Source: Veillonellaceae bacterium (GTDB lineage Bacteria; Bacillota; Negativicutes; Veillonellales; Veillonellaceae). Taken from it: 29,015 nt of DNA. The notes below the pieces were generated by a model that saw only the letters and a program-made list of their open reading frames with translations, ran no database searches and was not told where the DNA came from. This document shows, in pieces, positions 14,663-22,933 of this stretch. Every line of letters starts with the position of its first letter. Within the stretch, counting starts at the first letter, position 1. The translations under genes were made by a program, and so were the position numbers. The stretch is taken from assembly GCA_900765165.1 (NCBI GenBank), contig CAAFQR010000194.1, positions 1 to 29,015 on the forward strand. Direction: 5' to 3'.

Positions 14663-15217
14663 ATGAACTTATCTATCCGTGATGTTATTTATGTTGGTGT
14701 ATTATCGGCACTGTGCGCCATTGCAACGACCATTTTAATTCCGTTGCCAACCGGCGGCATGGTCCACTTAGGCTCCGCCGCTCTCTTCACCATTAGCGCC
14801 CTCTTTGGTGGTATCTATGGTGGTTTGGCCGGTGCTATTGGCTCTGGTCTCTTCGACCTCGTCATGGGCCACTCCGCGTACACCGTATTCTCCATCGTTA
14901 TTAAAGGCTTAGCCGGTTTAGTTGTAGGCGCCATCGCCTTAGGCCTTCGCCCGGTACCATTGGCTCAGGTTCACATTTCCTGGCCGCGTTTGGTTATCGC
15001 CTTCATCGTCGGTGCCATCTGGACCGCTATCGGTTACTTCTTCGCTTGGGCGTACGTATTAAACAGCATCCATGCAGCCATCATTCGCTTGCCGTCTTCG
15101 TTCTTAACCAGCGGCGTTGGCTTCATCGTAGCCATCTTCTTAGTACGCGCCATCCTTCGTCCGTTCCACAACACCAAGAAAACGGACGCAACCAAAACTA
15201 CAACGCACTCTGCGTAA
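14663..15217 (+). CDS. ECF transporter S component, predicted vitamin B6 uptake
   Basis: Integral membrane substrate-binding subunit of an energy-coupling-factor importer; 184 residues with five to six hydrophobic segments. Pattern: ALCAIATTILIPLPTGG, LGSAALFTISALFGGIYGGLAGAIGSGLFDL, YTVFSIVIKGLAGLVVGAIALG, a later WTAIGYFFAWAY segment, and a basic/polar tail ending in Thr-rich residues. The Gly/Ala-rich helices and the GSALFDL-like stretch match the S components grouped with riboflavin, HMP and pyridoxine carriers. No ATPase or EcfT is encoded here, so it would rely on a shared module elsewhere. Substrate B6 is inferred from the preceding kinase. AAGAAGG lies eight bases before the ATG. Confidence 0.82.
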   Translation: MNLSIRDVIYVGVLSALCAIATTILIPLPTGGMVHLGSAALFTISALFGGIYGGLAGAIGSGLFDLVMGHSAYTVFSIVIKGLAGLVVGAIALGLRPVPLAQVHISWPRLVIAFIVGAIWTAIGYFFAWAYVLNSIHAAIIRLPSSFLTSGVGFIVAIFLVRAILRPFHNTKKTDATKTTTHSA

Positions 15218-15302
15218 AACACTGTTTCCTACTTTACTCTCTAACTTTTCGACAGTTGTTTTAACGCATGTTGTAGCATTAACATATATCCTTTTCTCAC
15301 AC

Positions 15303-15349
15303 AAAAAAGCTGTAGCGTTACGATTTACGTCGTAGCACTACAGCTTTTT
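15303..15349. terminator. Bidirectional terminator
   Basis: GCTGTAG (15309-15315) pairs with CTACAGC (15338-15344), extended by an inner GTTACGA/TCGTA stem. TTTTT follows on the plus strand and TTTTTT on the minus strand. It serves both the ECF gene and the convergent HD-domain gene. Confidence 0.85.
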
Positions 15350-15413
15350 ACGTTGTTATAAACAGCTAATTAGGCTGTGCCTTAAAGCGTCCGCCAAGAA
15401 TATCCAACCGTGA

Positions 15414-16007
15414 CTACTGCGCGTATTTTTCACATTCCGCAGCAATGGCGTCCTCACCGGCCTGCATCGCTTCCAAGGTCTTTTGCAATAATTCATCTAA
15501 TTCCCAGCCCAGCATTTCGGCGCCATTTTTAATAACGTCGCGGGAGCAACCGGCTGCGAATTTTTTATCTTTAAATTTCTTTTTAAGGCTTTTCAGTTCC
15601 ATATCCTTCGTCGATTTGGACGGGCGCATCAGCGCAGCGGCACCAATGAGGCCTGTTAATTCATCGGCTGCATAGAGCACCTTTTCCATTAACAGCTTCG
15701 GTTCCCAATCAATGCGGATGCCATAGCCATGACTACAGATACTGTAAATCATGTCTTCACCAACACCAGCAGCTTTAAGCAATTCAACGGCTTTTTCACA
15801 ATGCTGTTCCGGATACATTTCAAAATCCAAGTCATGCAACAAACCAGTCATGCCCCAGTAATCGATTTCATCTTCGAAACCGAGCTGCGTCGCATACCAG
15901 CGCATAACCGATTCAACGGTTAAGCCGTGCTGAATATGGAACGGTTCCTTGTTATATTCTTTCAGTAAAGCAATCGCTTCTTCTCTTGTAATTGTCGGTG
16001 TATGCAT
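15414..16007 (-). CDS. HD-domain phosphohydrolase family protein
   Basis: Predicted metal-dependent phosphohydrolase of about 197 residues, cytosolic, substrate unknown. The HD signature is visible as GLLHDLDFEMYPEQH, preceded by QHGLTVESVMRW with a likely metal-ligand histidine. It is followed by CSHGYG and by VLYAADELTGLIGA, which supplies the last aspartate of the HD metal site. The Lys-rich stretch SLKKKFKDKKFAAG and an acidic C-terminus follow. ATG at 16007 (MHTPTIT) has GGAGGGG just upstream and is preferred over a longer start at 16061. It stands alone between the bidirectional terminator and the MarR gene, 108 bases beyond the latter's stop, and could be co-transcribed with it. Confidence 0.85.
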   Translation of the reverse strand: MHTPTITREEAIALLKEYNKEPFHIQHGLTVESVMRWYATQLGFEDEIDYWGMTGLLHDLDFEMYPEQHCEKAVELLKAAGVGEDMIYSICSHGYGIRIDWEPKLLMEKVLYAADELTGLIGAAALMRPSKSTKDMELKSLKKKFKDKKFAAGCSRDVIKNGAEMLGWELDELLQKTLEAMQAGEDAIAAECEKYAQ

Positions 16008-16115
16008 AGTTACCCCTCCTGTGACTGTACTACCATCGCTAAAGCCCCAAAGCCTTAGCATCTCTTTTTAACTCAATATAACTATTATAGCACAGCCATC
16101 GAGGATAGCTAATTG

Positions 16116-16661
16116 TTAATTTTTATCTTTTGCGTCCACCGCCGCATCATCGGTTTTCTTCGCCGATTTCCGCTTAGCTTTACCGGTGCCTTTTTCAGTA
16201 ACCGCGCCATTTGCTACATCCTCAGCAGGCGTCTGTGCTTCTTCCATGCGATTTGCTAACGCGGTGATCATATTCTTCTCTTCAGCGTCCCAGGTGGACA
16301 ACGTATCTTCTGTTATCTTCCGTACTTTAGGATATGCGGCGGCTACCAGACTTTCACCGGCTTTTGTTAAGTGCATCAATGACCGACGACGATCATCAGC
16401 ATCCGTATACCGTTCTACTAAGCCACGAGTTTCCAAGTTGCGAACAATTAACGGAATAGTACCGGTCGTACTGAGTATGATACGCTGTGCTGCACCAACG
16501 CTCAAATCACCGAAACGGTACAACGCGTACAAAACACCGTATTGGCCCAGAGTCAAGCCGAATCGTCCTACGCCTTTGGCAGAACGACGATCGATTTCAT
16601 TCACGATCTTTTGGAGACTATTGATGACTTGCGCATCAAGTTCCCATGCTTCATCTCTCAT
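16116..16661 (-). CDS. MarR family transcriptional regulator
   Basis: Winged helix-turn-helix regulator of about 181 residues. The fold can be followed: the dimerisation helix VINSLQKIVNEIDRR, LTLGQYGVLYALYRFGDLSV, the recognition region IILSTTGTIPLIVRNLETRGLVER, and the wing YTDADDRRRSLMHLTKAG with the hallmark D-x-R-R-R. The C-terminus has a tail of about 40 residues rich in Lys, Ala and Thr (GKAKRKSAKK), which is unusual for MarR proteins. ATG at 16661 with AGAGGGG upstream is preferred over the in-frame ATG at 16748. The leader contains several near-palindromes (ACATATATTCCC, CATATGTAAATATGTA at about 16705-16740) that could be self-operators. Ligand and targets unknown. Confidence 0.88.
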   Translation of the reverse strand: MRDEAWELDAQVINSLQKIVNEIDRRSAKGVGRFGLTLGQYGVLYALYRFGDLSVGAAQRIILSTTGTIPLIVRNLETRGLVERYTDADDRRRSLMHLTKAGESLVAAAYPKVRKITEDTLSTWDAEEKNMITALANRMEEAQTPAEDVANGAVTEKGTGKAKRKSAKKTDDAAVDAKDKN

Positions 16662-16773
16662 GCTATCCCCCTCTTCTTTTTTGCTATCATCAATTTTTGC
16701 TTGAACATATATTCCCATATAACCATATGTAAATATGTAATGAGCCATTTCTCACTCTTGTCCGCAAAATTAT

Positions 16774-16819
16774 ATTTATGTAGATATATCTTGATTCTTT
16801 CAATTATCTCTACATAAAT
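16774..16819. repeat. Inverted repeat in the MarR leader
   Basis: ATTTATGTAGA at 16774-16784 is the exact reverse complement of 16809-16819, with a 24-base loop. It would lie in the 5' leader of the marR mRNA if transcription starts near 16865, so it may be a leader hairpin or a regulator site. Confidence 0.5.
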
Positions 16820-17031
16820 ATTTTCATGTTTGACGTATTGATTTTTCATAAATTATTTTTGATATTAATTTATTATATCAAACATAATTCCATCTTAAAG
16901 GAACATTAACAGGATGTCAACCACTATGTGCAAATTATTCCTTTTTTATATCACTTTTTTCTCTTTTTACATCTCTTTTATCTCTATATCGCTTCTTTTC
17001 TAGGTTTTTTGTACCTTTTGACCTCTTAATG

Positions 17032-17040
17032 TGTTATAAT
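17032..17040 (+). promoter_or_regulatory. Extended -10 promoter of the DUF805 gene
   Basis: TGTTATAAT: a consensus TATAAT (17035-17040) with the TGn extension. No good -35 lies at the right distance, which fits an extended -10 promoter. The ATG follows about 30 bases on. Confidence 0.55.
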
Positions 17041-17070
17041 AGAAACAAGAAATCAACGGGAGAGATATCC

Positions 17071-17604
17071 ATGGATTTAATCTTTAACATAGGCCAATCA
17101 TTTTTAATCGGCTTGGCCGCCTTATTCATCATACGGTGGGGTTCACGTCATAACATTGGTATATTACGCATCCAAGGGCGCATCAACCGCCTTCAATTCC
17201 TCATCGGCTTGCTGGTGCTGTTCACCATCTCCAGCGTCTTCACCAGCTTCACCAAAACCTTAATGTCAAACGTAATCATCCTTGCCGGCTACTGGGGCAT
17301 TCGCCTCCTCATCATCGTAGGACACATCCTCATCATGCCCTTCTACTACGTTCTCTACGTGCGACGCCTGCACGACCTGTCCATTCCGGGCATCTTTGGC
17401 GTCCTATGGAGCATCTTCATCGTCTTCACCTATTCCTACACGTCGGTGAAATCAGTAGTCATGCTGCTAGCCGTTCTGATGCTACTCATTAACCTCATAC
17501 TCCTCTGCGTACCTGGATCCAGCAACCCCAATCGCTACGGACCACCATCCCTGTGGCCTAAAAAACGTCGCAAACGCCGTCGTCCTATGGACCCAATGGA
17601 GTAA
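17071..17604 (+). CDS. DUF805 family membrane protein
   Basis: Small inner-membrane protein of about 177 residues, function unknown in the family. Four to five hydrophobic segments: IGQSFLIGLAALFII, LIGLLVLFTISSVF, IRLLIIVGHILIMPFYYVLY, FGVLWSIFIVF and VVMLLAVLMLLINLILLCV. DUF805 hallmarks are GRINRLQFL, YVRRLHDLSIPGIFGVLW (RRLHD), and the C-terminal PGSSNPNRYGPP. It ends in a strongly basic tail (KKRRKRRR). The ATG at 17071 follows GGGAGAG with six bases spacing. A single gene with its own promoter and a terminator 50 bases on. Confidence 0.88.
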   Translation: MDLIFNIGQSFLIGLAALFIIRWGSRHNIGILRIQGRINRLQFLIGLLVLFTISSVFTSFTKTLMSNVIILAGYWGIRLLIIVGHILIMPFYYVLYVRRLHDLSIPGIFGVLWSIFIVFTYSYTSVKSVVMLLAVLMLLINLILLCVPGSSNPNRYGPPSLWPKKRRKRRRPMDPME

Positions 17605-17656
17605 GACTTGCTATACTTTCGTATACATTATAATAAATTAATATGAAATCAACGTT

Positions 17657-17700
17657 AAAATAGCCCCCGAGGTACGATAAGTACCTCGAGGGCTATTTTT
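17657..17700. terminator. Bidirectional terminator
   Basis: AATAGCCCCCGAGGTAC, a five-base loop, then GTACCTCGAGGGCTATT, with one C/A mismatch, flanked by TTTTT on the plus strand and TTTTAA on the minus strand. It lies between the convergent DUF805 gene and the membrane protein gene. Confidence 0.85.
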
Positions 17701-17708
17701 ATTCTCGC

Positions 17709-18914
17709 TTAGTGTATTAAGAGCATCCATTCCAACAAGGTACACCCTATATACGCGATGATAAATTTTACTTTCTGTTTGCGGTCACGATCTTCATCGG
17801 CAATCTTCAACCGCTGCGCCAAGAAGCGCTTGTCGCGAATCTGCATGAGCAAATCGCGGATGCTAGCCTGGCCACGAGAATCCTCTTCGTTGCCATTTTG
17901 CTTCAACGCCGACTGCTGGATAAAAATCCGTCGGTGCAGCTTACGCATTTGTATCTTAATATTGTTGTGTATAAACACGCTTTGCCACTTCTTACGCGAG
18001 TCTACATACATGTAAATGTAACGCGGTATGTTCATGACGATAAAGCTGATACACAAGATACCTAAGGAAATCAAGAAGTACGTAGAGAACGAAAATTCAA
18101 TGGTTTCCGTCGGCAAGTAATGGTGCAAGATGATAAAGCTAATCCACACACCGATTGGCAACAGCAATATAGCCGCCATATCGATGGAGCGCACCCAGCT
18201 CGTCTTAACCGGAATATCGGCTAAGCTATAGGTTTCCGCCGGTTCGCGGAACGAATAATATTCAATCTGCAATACGGACTGCTCTGTTTTCGCATTGGTC
18301 AACAGAATCGGCCCTTTGTCTTCCGGATGACGTTCCGGCAACGGCAATAACTCTCGAATCTCACTGTTCGGCGACAAGTCAAAACGAATGGTGCCTTTCT
18401 TTTCAAAACGCATGGTGGACCCATCCTTGCCAATGGTAAAGGGATTAAAGAACGTCCCCAACAGGCTTAGGCCCCAGTTGCCAAATAAATGCAACAGCGT
18501 GTTCTGCACGAAGCCACCCATGTCGATATCGCCGACGTTTAATTTTATTTCAAAGCTAGACGAGTAGTCGTCAAACCACACGTCTTCAATGGTAAATTCG
18601 GTATTAATCACGTTCCCCCACGTGGTGATAATGCCTAGGTATACTTTATTGTTTGGTTCAAACTCAAAAGTTACGGAATAGAGCAACCAGTGATTGCGCA
18701 GCTTAAGCCGTAGCAAACGGTTCAGCGTATCCTCCTCTAGGGTTATCACCTGATGCTCGTAGAGCACCGGCTCATTGTCACCCTTGTGATGAACGTTCGT
18801 GTCCTCGGTGGAGGTGTCATCCGAATCGATGTAAAGCTCTTCATCCTTCGGCGCGCGCGATTTAGTTGTCATGGCTTCCGCTAACTCCAACAGTCGAGTC
18901 ACGATGCTATTCAT
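17709..18914 (-). CDS. Membrane protein of unknown function
   Basis: About 401 residues; I do not recognise the family. The first 60 residues are acidic and polar (KDEELYIDSDDTSTEDTN). Residues 60-230 look like a beta-rich soluble domain (WLLYSVTFEFEPNNKVYLGII, SSFEIKLNVGDIDMGGF, STMRFEKKGTIRFDL). Two membrane helices follow (MAAILLLPIGVWISFIILHHYL and TYFLISLGILCISFIVMNI), then a basic cytosolic stretch with coiled-coil character (KIQMRKLHRRIFIQQSALKQ, RDKRFLAQRLKIADEDRDRKQK), and a final hydrophobic segment at the C-terminus. ATG 18914 is chosen: GGGGG precedes it and the promoter at 18954-18982 excludes the longer frame. Single gene. Confidence 0.75.
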   Translation of the reverse strand: MNSIVTRLLELAEAMTTKSRAPKDEELYIDSDDTSTEDTNVHHKGDNEPVLYEHQVITLEEDTLNRLLRLKLRNHWLLYSVTFEFEPNNKVYLGIITTWGNVINTEFTIEDVWFDDYSSSFEIKLNVGDIDMGGFVQNTLLHLFGNWGLSLLGTFFNPFTIGKDGSTMRFEKKGTIRFDLSPNSEIRELLPLPERHPEDKGPILLTNAKTEQSVLQIEYYSFREPAETYSLADIPVKTSWVRSIDMAAILLLPIGVWISFIILHHYLPTETIEFSFSTYFLISLGILCISFIVMNIPRYIYMYVDSRKKWQSVFIHNNIKIQMRKLHRRIFIQQSALKQNGNEEDSRGQASIRDLLMQIRDKRFLAQRLKIADEDRDRKQKVKFIIAYIGCTLLEWMLLIH

Positions 18915-18953
18915 ACTGCCCCCTGTGGCTAAAATCATGTAGTTAACAGTTGA

Positions 18954-18982
18954 ATTATACCACAAATTGTGCACATTTTAAA
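18954..18982 (-). promoter_or_regulatory. Promoter of the unknown membrane protein gene
   Basis: On the minus strand TTTAAA (complement of 18977-18982), 17 bases, TATAAT (complement of 18954-18959). The start near 18947 gives a leader of about 33 bases and supports the ATG at 18914. Confidence 0.55.
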
Positions 18983-19036
18983 CCTTTAACGTGTACTGCC
19001 TTTACAAACCCTTGACAAAATCCAATTTTTCATACC

Positions 19037-19078
19037 AAAAGGGCGATGTAAGCCTGTGAAATAACAAGCCTCCATCGC
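19037..19078 (-). terminator. Probable terminator after cydDC
   Basis: GCGATG (complement of 19073-19078) and CATCGC (complement of 19043-19048) close an imperfect hairpin with an inner CTTGT/ACAGG pairing. CCCTTTT follows on the minus strand. The T-run is short, so strength is uncertain. A GCTAGC-rich stretch at 19089-19110 lies between it and the cydDC stop. Confidence 0.5.
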
Positions 19079-19134
19079 TCTTCTATCTTCGCTAGCGCTA
19101 GTTAGCTAGCCGTATTCAGTTGTACTCAAAGCTT

Positions 19135-22100
19135 TTATAACGCTTCCATAGCAAGTTTCCGATATGCGTAGAACGCGCCTTCCTTAGCCATAAGCTCATC
19201 ATAGGAACCGGCTTCACGAATAGCACCGTCTTCCATGAAGAAAATGCGGTCCATTCGTTCCAAGCCCACCAAGTGATGGGTTATATGGATAACAGTCTTA
19301 CCGTCCATGAGTTTTTCCATAGCCAGCTGCACTTCGTTACGGGTTACCGCATCAAGGCCTTCCAGCGGTTCGTCGAGGAGCACCACTGGGCTGTTACGGA
19401 GGAATAACCGCGCTAACGCAATGCGTCGGCCCTGACCACCGCTAACACCGTGACCACCACTGCCAATCATAGTCTTTTTACCATCCGGCAAGGTTGCTAC
19501 CCATTCGGTAAGTCGTGCTTTTTCTAAGGCTTCGTCTATTTCCGCATCAGTCGCTTTTGGCTTTGCCATGCGAATATTATCTTCCAAGGTAGCCGCAAAT
19601 AAATAGCTATCCTGGGTCAATAAACCAAACTGTTCGCGGGCTACGACGGCCGGCACCGTTTTCAGTTCCGTACCGCCAACGGTAATAGCGCCACGGTAAT
19701 CATAGAAGCGTTCCAATAAGGCCGTTAACGTCGTCTTACCGGAGCCACTAGGCCCTACTACGGCAATGCGTTCACCCGGTGCAATGGTAAAGCTTAAATC
19801 CTTATACACGCGGTGACTGCCATAGCTAAAGGACACATCCTTAAAGGCAATTTCCGGGGCGGTGCCAACCGTATTGGCTGCTTCATTTGCTTCCAGCTTG
19901 CGTTTGTCAGCTTCTGTTACGGGCACGTCCACAATAGCCGGTTTCGCTTCTGCCAGCTGTTCCAAGCGCTGCAAGGCCTGACGGCTTTCCATACCGTGGT
20001 GCCACGTTACAATCAAAGGCCCTAAGGCTTCAAAATAGGATTGCAACGCAATGGCGGCCACGGCAATATACACGCCGGCTTCACGCTGACCGTGCGTAGC
20101 CGGTATCATGATAAGCGCGCCGATGATCATAGTAATCTGCGTCAACGCAATGAAACCACAACGGCCCAAGTTGTTGCCCTTATGGATAACGGCCTGCCCG
20201 TCCGTTAAACCACCAAACTGCTGGGCCAGTCGTTTCACCACTGCCTCTTCGCGACCGGACGTAATTGTATCCACTAAGCCGGCCATGGTTTCTACCAACG
20301 CTTCCTTAATGGTACCGCGAGATTGTAACACCGACGCCGTAGCGCGGCGATTGAAGCGATACACGAAGTACGGTATAGCGATGGCGCCAATGACAAAGGC
20401 AGCGACGATGACAACCGACAATAGCGGATGCAAGGTGTGCAAGAACACAGCGCCAATAATCGTGATAACAATCGCCGCTACCGGCGGGATGAGCACGCGC
20501 AAGTAGAAGAACTGCAGCGTTTCAATATCCGCCATAATACGGCCTAAAATATCGCCGGACGCCCAGCGATGGAAGATGGCCGGCACCAAGGGCTCTAAGC
20601 GACTGTAGAACCAAACGCGCAGCCCATACAAGCCTTGGAACGCCATGTGATGCGATACGTAACGTTCAATATAGCGACACACGGCGCGGCTAATACCAAA
20701 GAAGCGCACGCCAACGATAGCGATGCTTAACGCTACCAGCGGCGGCTGCAACGCGGCCGTTGCAATAAGCCATGCCGACGTGGTGAGCAACGCCACGTTC
20801 ATAAACACCGTCAAGAACGAGAACAACAAGCTGAGCCACAAGGAGCCCTTAGCAGGGCCTAGGACGTGCCATAAGCGACGCCATGATGGCTCCGGCATAG
20901 TTGTATCAGCCGTAGACGTTAACGCGCTCTGAGCCGACGTAGCAGTCCCTGTAGCGGCACGCTTGCTAGAGCCACTAGTGACCGTACTGTCTGTAGTTGC
21001 ACTGGCACCGTTAAAAGCCGAAACGGCTTTAATGCTAGGTGCTACCTCAGAACCTGCTTCATCGTCGCCGGCGTGTCGATCCGAAGTCGTGTCAGACTTG
21101 CGCAATTCCGCATCGCCTAAGTCCTTCGTGGCTACGCCTAAGCCGGCGGCCACAAGCTGACGGAAGTAACCATCCTGCGCCAAGAGCTCATCGTAATGAC
21201 CTCGTTCCACGATGTGACCGCCGCGCATAACGAGCAATGTATCGGCTAAGCGCATGGATTCCAAGCGATGACCGATGAGCAATACAATTTTATCCTTCAT
21301 CAAGCGCTGCAAAGCGCGATTTAAGCTTCGTTCCGTTGCTACGTCAAGATGGGCACTCACTTCATCAAGCACCAAGATAGGCGTTTCCTGTAAGAACGCA
21401 CGGGCCAACGCAATACGCTGACGCTGACCGCCGGAAAGACCGCGGCCCCCTTCGGCGATTTCCGTATGCCAACCATTGGGAAGCTGACCGATAAATTCAT
21501 CCGCTTCCGCTGCCGTAATCGCTTCCGCTACAGCTTCATCGGAAACAGCGCGACCTAAGGTGATGTTATCGTACACGGAACCGCGGAATAAATACGGATG
21601 CTGCGGCACATAGGTAATGCGTGCTAGCCAACTATCGCGATCCATCGTAGCAAGGTCCACCCCATCAACGGTAACCGAACCGGACTGCGGTCCTAAAAGG
21701 CGAAGCAATAAATTGGCAATGGTACTCTTGCCAGCCCCGCTTTCGCCGACCAGCATGGTCACCTGCCCTCGTTCCAAGGTAAACGTTACATCTGAAACGG
21801 CGGGATGGTCTTTCATTTCACCGGCATAACGATAGGTTACGTCAGTAAAGATGACCGTAGACGGATTCGCCGGCGCGTCCACAATACCGGATTCAGGTTC
21901 CGCTACGGGCAAGGCCAAGAATTCGTCGGTCTTCTCTAAAGCCACGCGGCCTGCCATGCCTGTATGGAACGCAGCACCTAATTCACGGAGCGGCGCATAG
22001 AACTCCGGCGCCAATAAGAGCACGAAGAACGCCGGGAGGAAGTTGATTTCACCATAGAGCAAGGCAACGCCCATGTACACCGCAATCAAGGCAGTACTGA

Positions 22101-22848
22101 TGGTACCAACCAATTCGAGAACCAACGCGGACAGGAACGCAATGCGCAACACCTTCAGCGTCGAGTCGCGGAACTCGGCGGACAAACGGGCCACCACGTC
22201 CACCTGCTCTTCGGAGCGACCGAAAATTTTCAGCGTCGTCATGCCCTGCAATACGTCGAGGAAATGACCGCTCAAGAAGCTCATGCGCGACCACTGCGCT
22301 TTATTGAGGGCTTCTGCCTTCCGGCCGATAAGTATCATAAACACGGGAATCAACGGTACTGTGACCAACAAGATTAGCGCTACCCACGGCGCCGCATCGG
22401 TAATGGCAATAGCCATGATGATGGGGATGAGCACGGAGTACATCATTTGCGGAATGTACCGCGCCACGTAGGCTTCGATGTTTTCCAGCCCATCCGTCAA
22501 TAAGTGTACTGTGTCGCCTTGCCGCGACCCACCGGTTACGCCTAAGCGAAATAGATGTGCTACGATTTTTTGATGCAGCGATTGCTTAACCGCTACCGCT
22601 AAATCGCCGGCGGTTTGCTCCTGCCTGTAGGTGGCGCCCAAGCGTACGATGACCGCAACGGCTAACCACAGCACCGTTTGCCATACGTCTTGAAGCGGCT
22701 CCCCTTGCAAGAAAGTGCGATTCACCAACGACGCAAAGAAATACGCCTGCGCCACAATGGCCAACGTACCGATCACACTATAAATCCCTAATCCGATTAC
22801 CTTACCTCTAACCTGTCCCAACTCGTGACGAGCTGTTTTTACAATCAC
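19135..22848 (-). CDS. cydDC: Fused CydDC thiol ABC exporter for cytochrome bd assembly
   Basis: One chain of about 1237 residues that joins what E. coli encodes as CydD and CydC, an ABC exporter of cysteine and glutathione needed to mature cytochrome bd. Half 1: a six-helix membrane domain to about residue 310, Walker A GESGAGKST, signature LSGGQRQRIALARAF, Walker B ILVLDEVSAHLD. A linker of roughly 75 residues rich in Ser, Thr, Ala and Asp follows (about 590-665). Half 2: LLFSFLTVFMNVALL membrane domain with RYIERYVSHHMAF (CydC-like), Walker A GPSGSGKTT, signature VSGGQGRRIALARLF, Walker B VVLLDEPLEGLD. GTG at 22848 is chosen because AGGAGG lies five bases before it; a longer frame from 22875 would place that site inside the gene. 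It lies after cydAB, separated by a terminator. Confidence 0.93.
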   Translation of the reverse strand: MIVKTARHELGQVRGKVIGLGIYSVIGTLAIVAQAYFFASLVNRTFLQGEPLQDVWQTVLWLAVAVIVRLGATYRQEQTAGDLAVAVKQSLHQKIVAHLFRLGVTGGSRQGDTVHLLTDGLENIEAYVARYIPQMMYSVLIPIIMAIAITDAAPWVALILLVTVPLIPVFMILIGRKAEALNKAQWSRMSFLSGHFLDVLQGMTTLKIFGRSEEQVDVVARLSAEFRDSTLKVLRIAFLSALVLELVGTISTALIAVYMGVALLYGEINFLPAFFVLLLAPEFYAPLRELGAAFHTGMAGRVALEKTDEFLALPVAEPESGIVDAPANPSTVIFTDVTYRYAGEMKDHPAVSDVTFTLERGQVTMLVGESGAGKSTIANLLLRLLGPQSGSVTVDGVDLATMDRDSWLARITYVPQHPYLFRGSVYDNITLGRAVSDEAVAEAITAAEADEFIGQLPNGWHTEIAEGGRGLSGGQRQRIALARAFLQETPILVLDEVSAHLDVATERSLNRALQRLMKDKIVLLIGHRLESMRLADTLLVMRGGHIVERGHYDELLAQDGYFRQLVAAGLGVATKDLGDAELRKSDTTSDRHAGDDEAGSEVAPSIKAVSAFNGASATTDSTVTSGSSKRAATGTATSAQSALTSTADTTMPEPSWRRLWHVLGPAKGSLWLSLLFSFLTVFMNVALLTTSAWLIATAALQPPLVALSIAIVGVRFFGISRAVCRYIERYVSHHMAFQGLYGLRVWFYSRLEPLVPAIFHRWASGDILGRIMADIETLQFFYLRVLIPPVAAIVITIIGAVFLHTLHPLLSVVIVAAFVIGAIAIPYFVYRFNRRATASVLQSRGTIKEALVETMAGLVDTITSGREEAVVKRLAQQFGGLTDGQAVIHKGNNLGRCGFIALTQITMIIGALIMIPATHGQREAGVYIAVAAIALQSYFEALGPLIVTWHHGMESRQALQRLEQLAEAKPAIVDVPVTEADKRKLEANEAANTVGTAPEIAFKDVSFSYGSHRVYKDLSFTIAPGERIAVVGPSGSGKTTLTALLERFYDYRGAITVGGTELKTVPAVVAREQFGLLTQDSYLFAATLEDNIRMAKPKATDAEIDEALEKARLTEWVATLPDGKKTMIGSGGHGVSGGQGRRIALARLFLRNSPVVLLDEPLEGLDAVTRNEVQLAMEKLMDGKTVIHITHHLVGLERMDRIFFMEDGAIREAGSYDELMAKEGAFYAYRKLAMEAL

Positions 22849-22881
22849 AATAGCCTCCTGTGAAATAAAAGTCACTGTAGT

Positions 22882-22908
22882 AAAAAAGCGTGCCTAGGGC
22901 ACGCTTTT
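22882..22908 (-). terminator. Terminator between cydB and cydDC
   Basis: AAAAGCGTGCC and GGCACGCTTTT enclose a three-base loop. On the minus strand the perfect stem is followed by TTTTTT (complement of 22882-22887). It should end or attenuate the rrf2-cydAB transcript. cydDC begins only 34 bases further on with no clear promoter of its own, so partial read-through is likely. Confidence 0.8.
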
Positions 22909-22933
22909 CTACACAGCCACATATATGCTGCTA

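Larger units (their letters stand above)
16662..17070. other. AT-rich divergent intergenic region
   Basis: 409 bases between the MarR gene (minus) and the DUF805 gene (plus), strongly AT-rich compared with the flanking genes. It contains a possible MarR promoter (-10 TATAAT as the complement of 16872-16877), the inverted repeat at 16774-16819 and the plus-strand promoter near 17032. From 16900 to 17010 it is a pyrimidine-rich run on the plus strand in which I see no gene. Confidence 0.6.
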
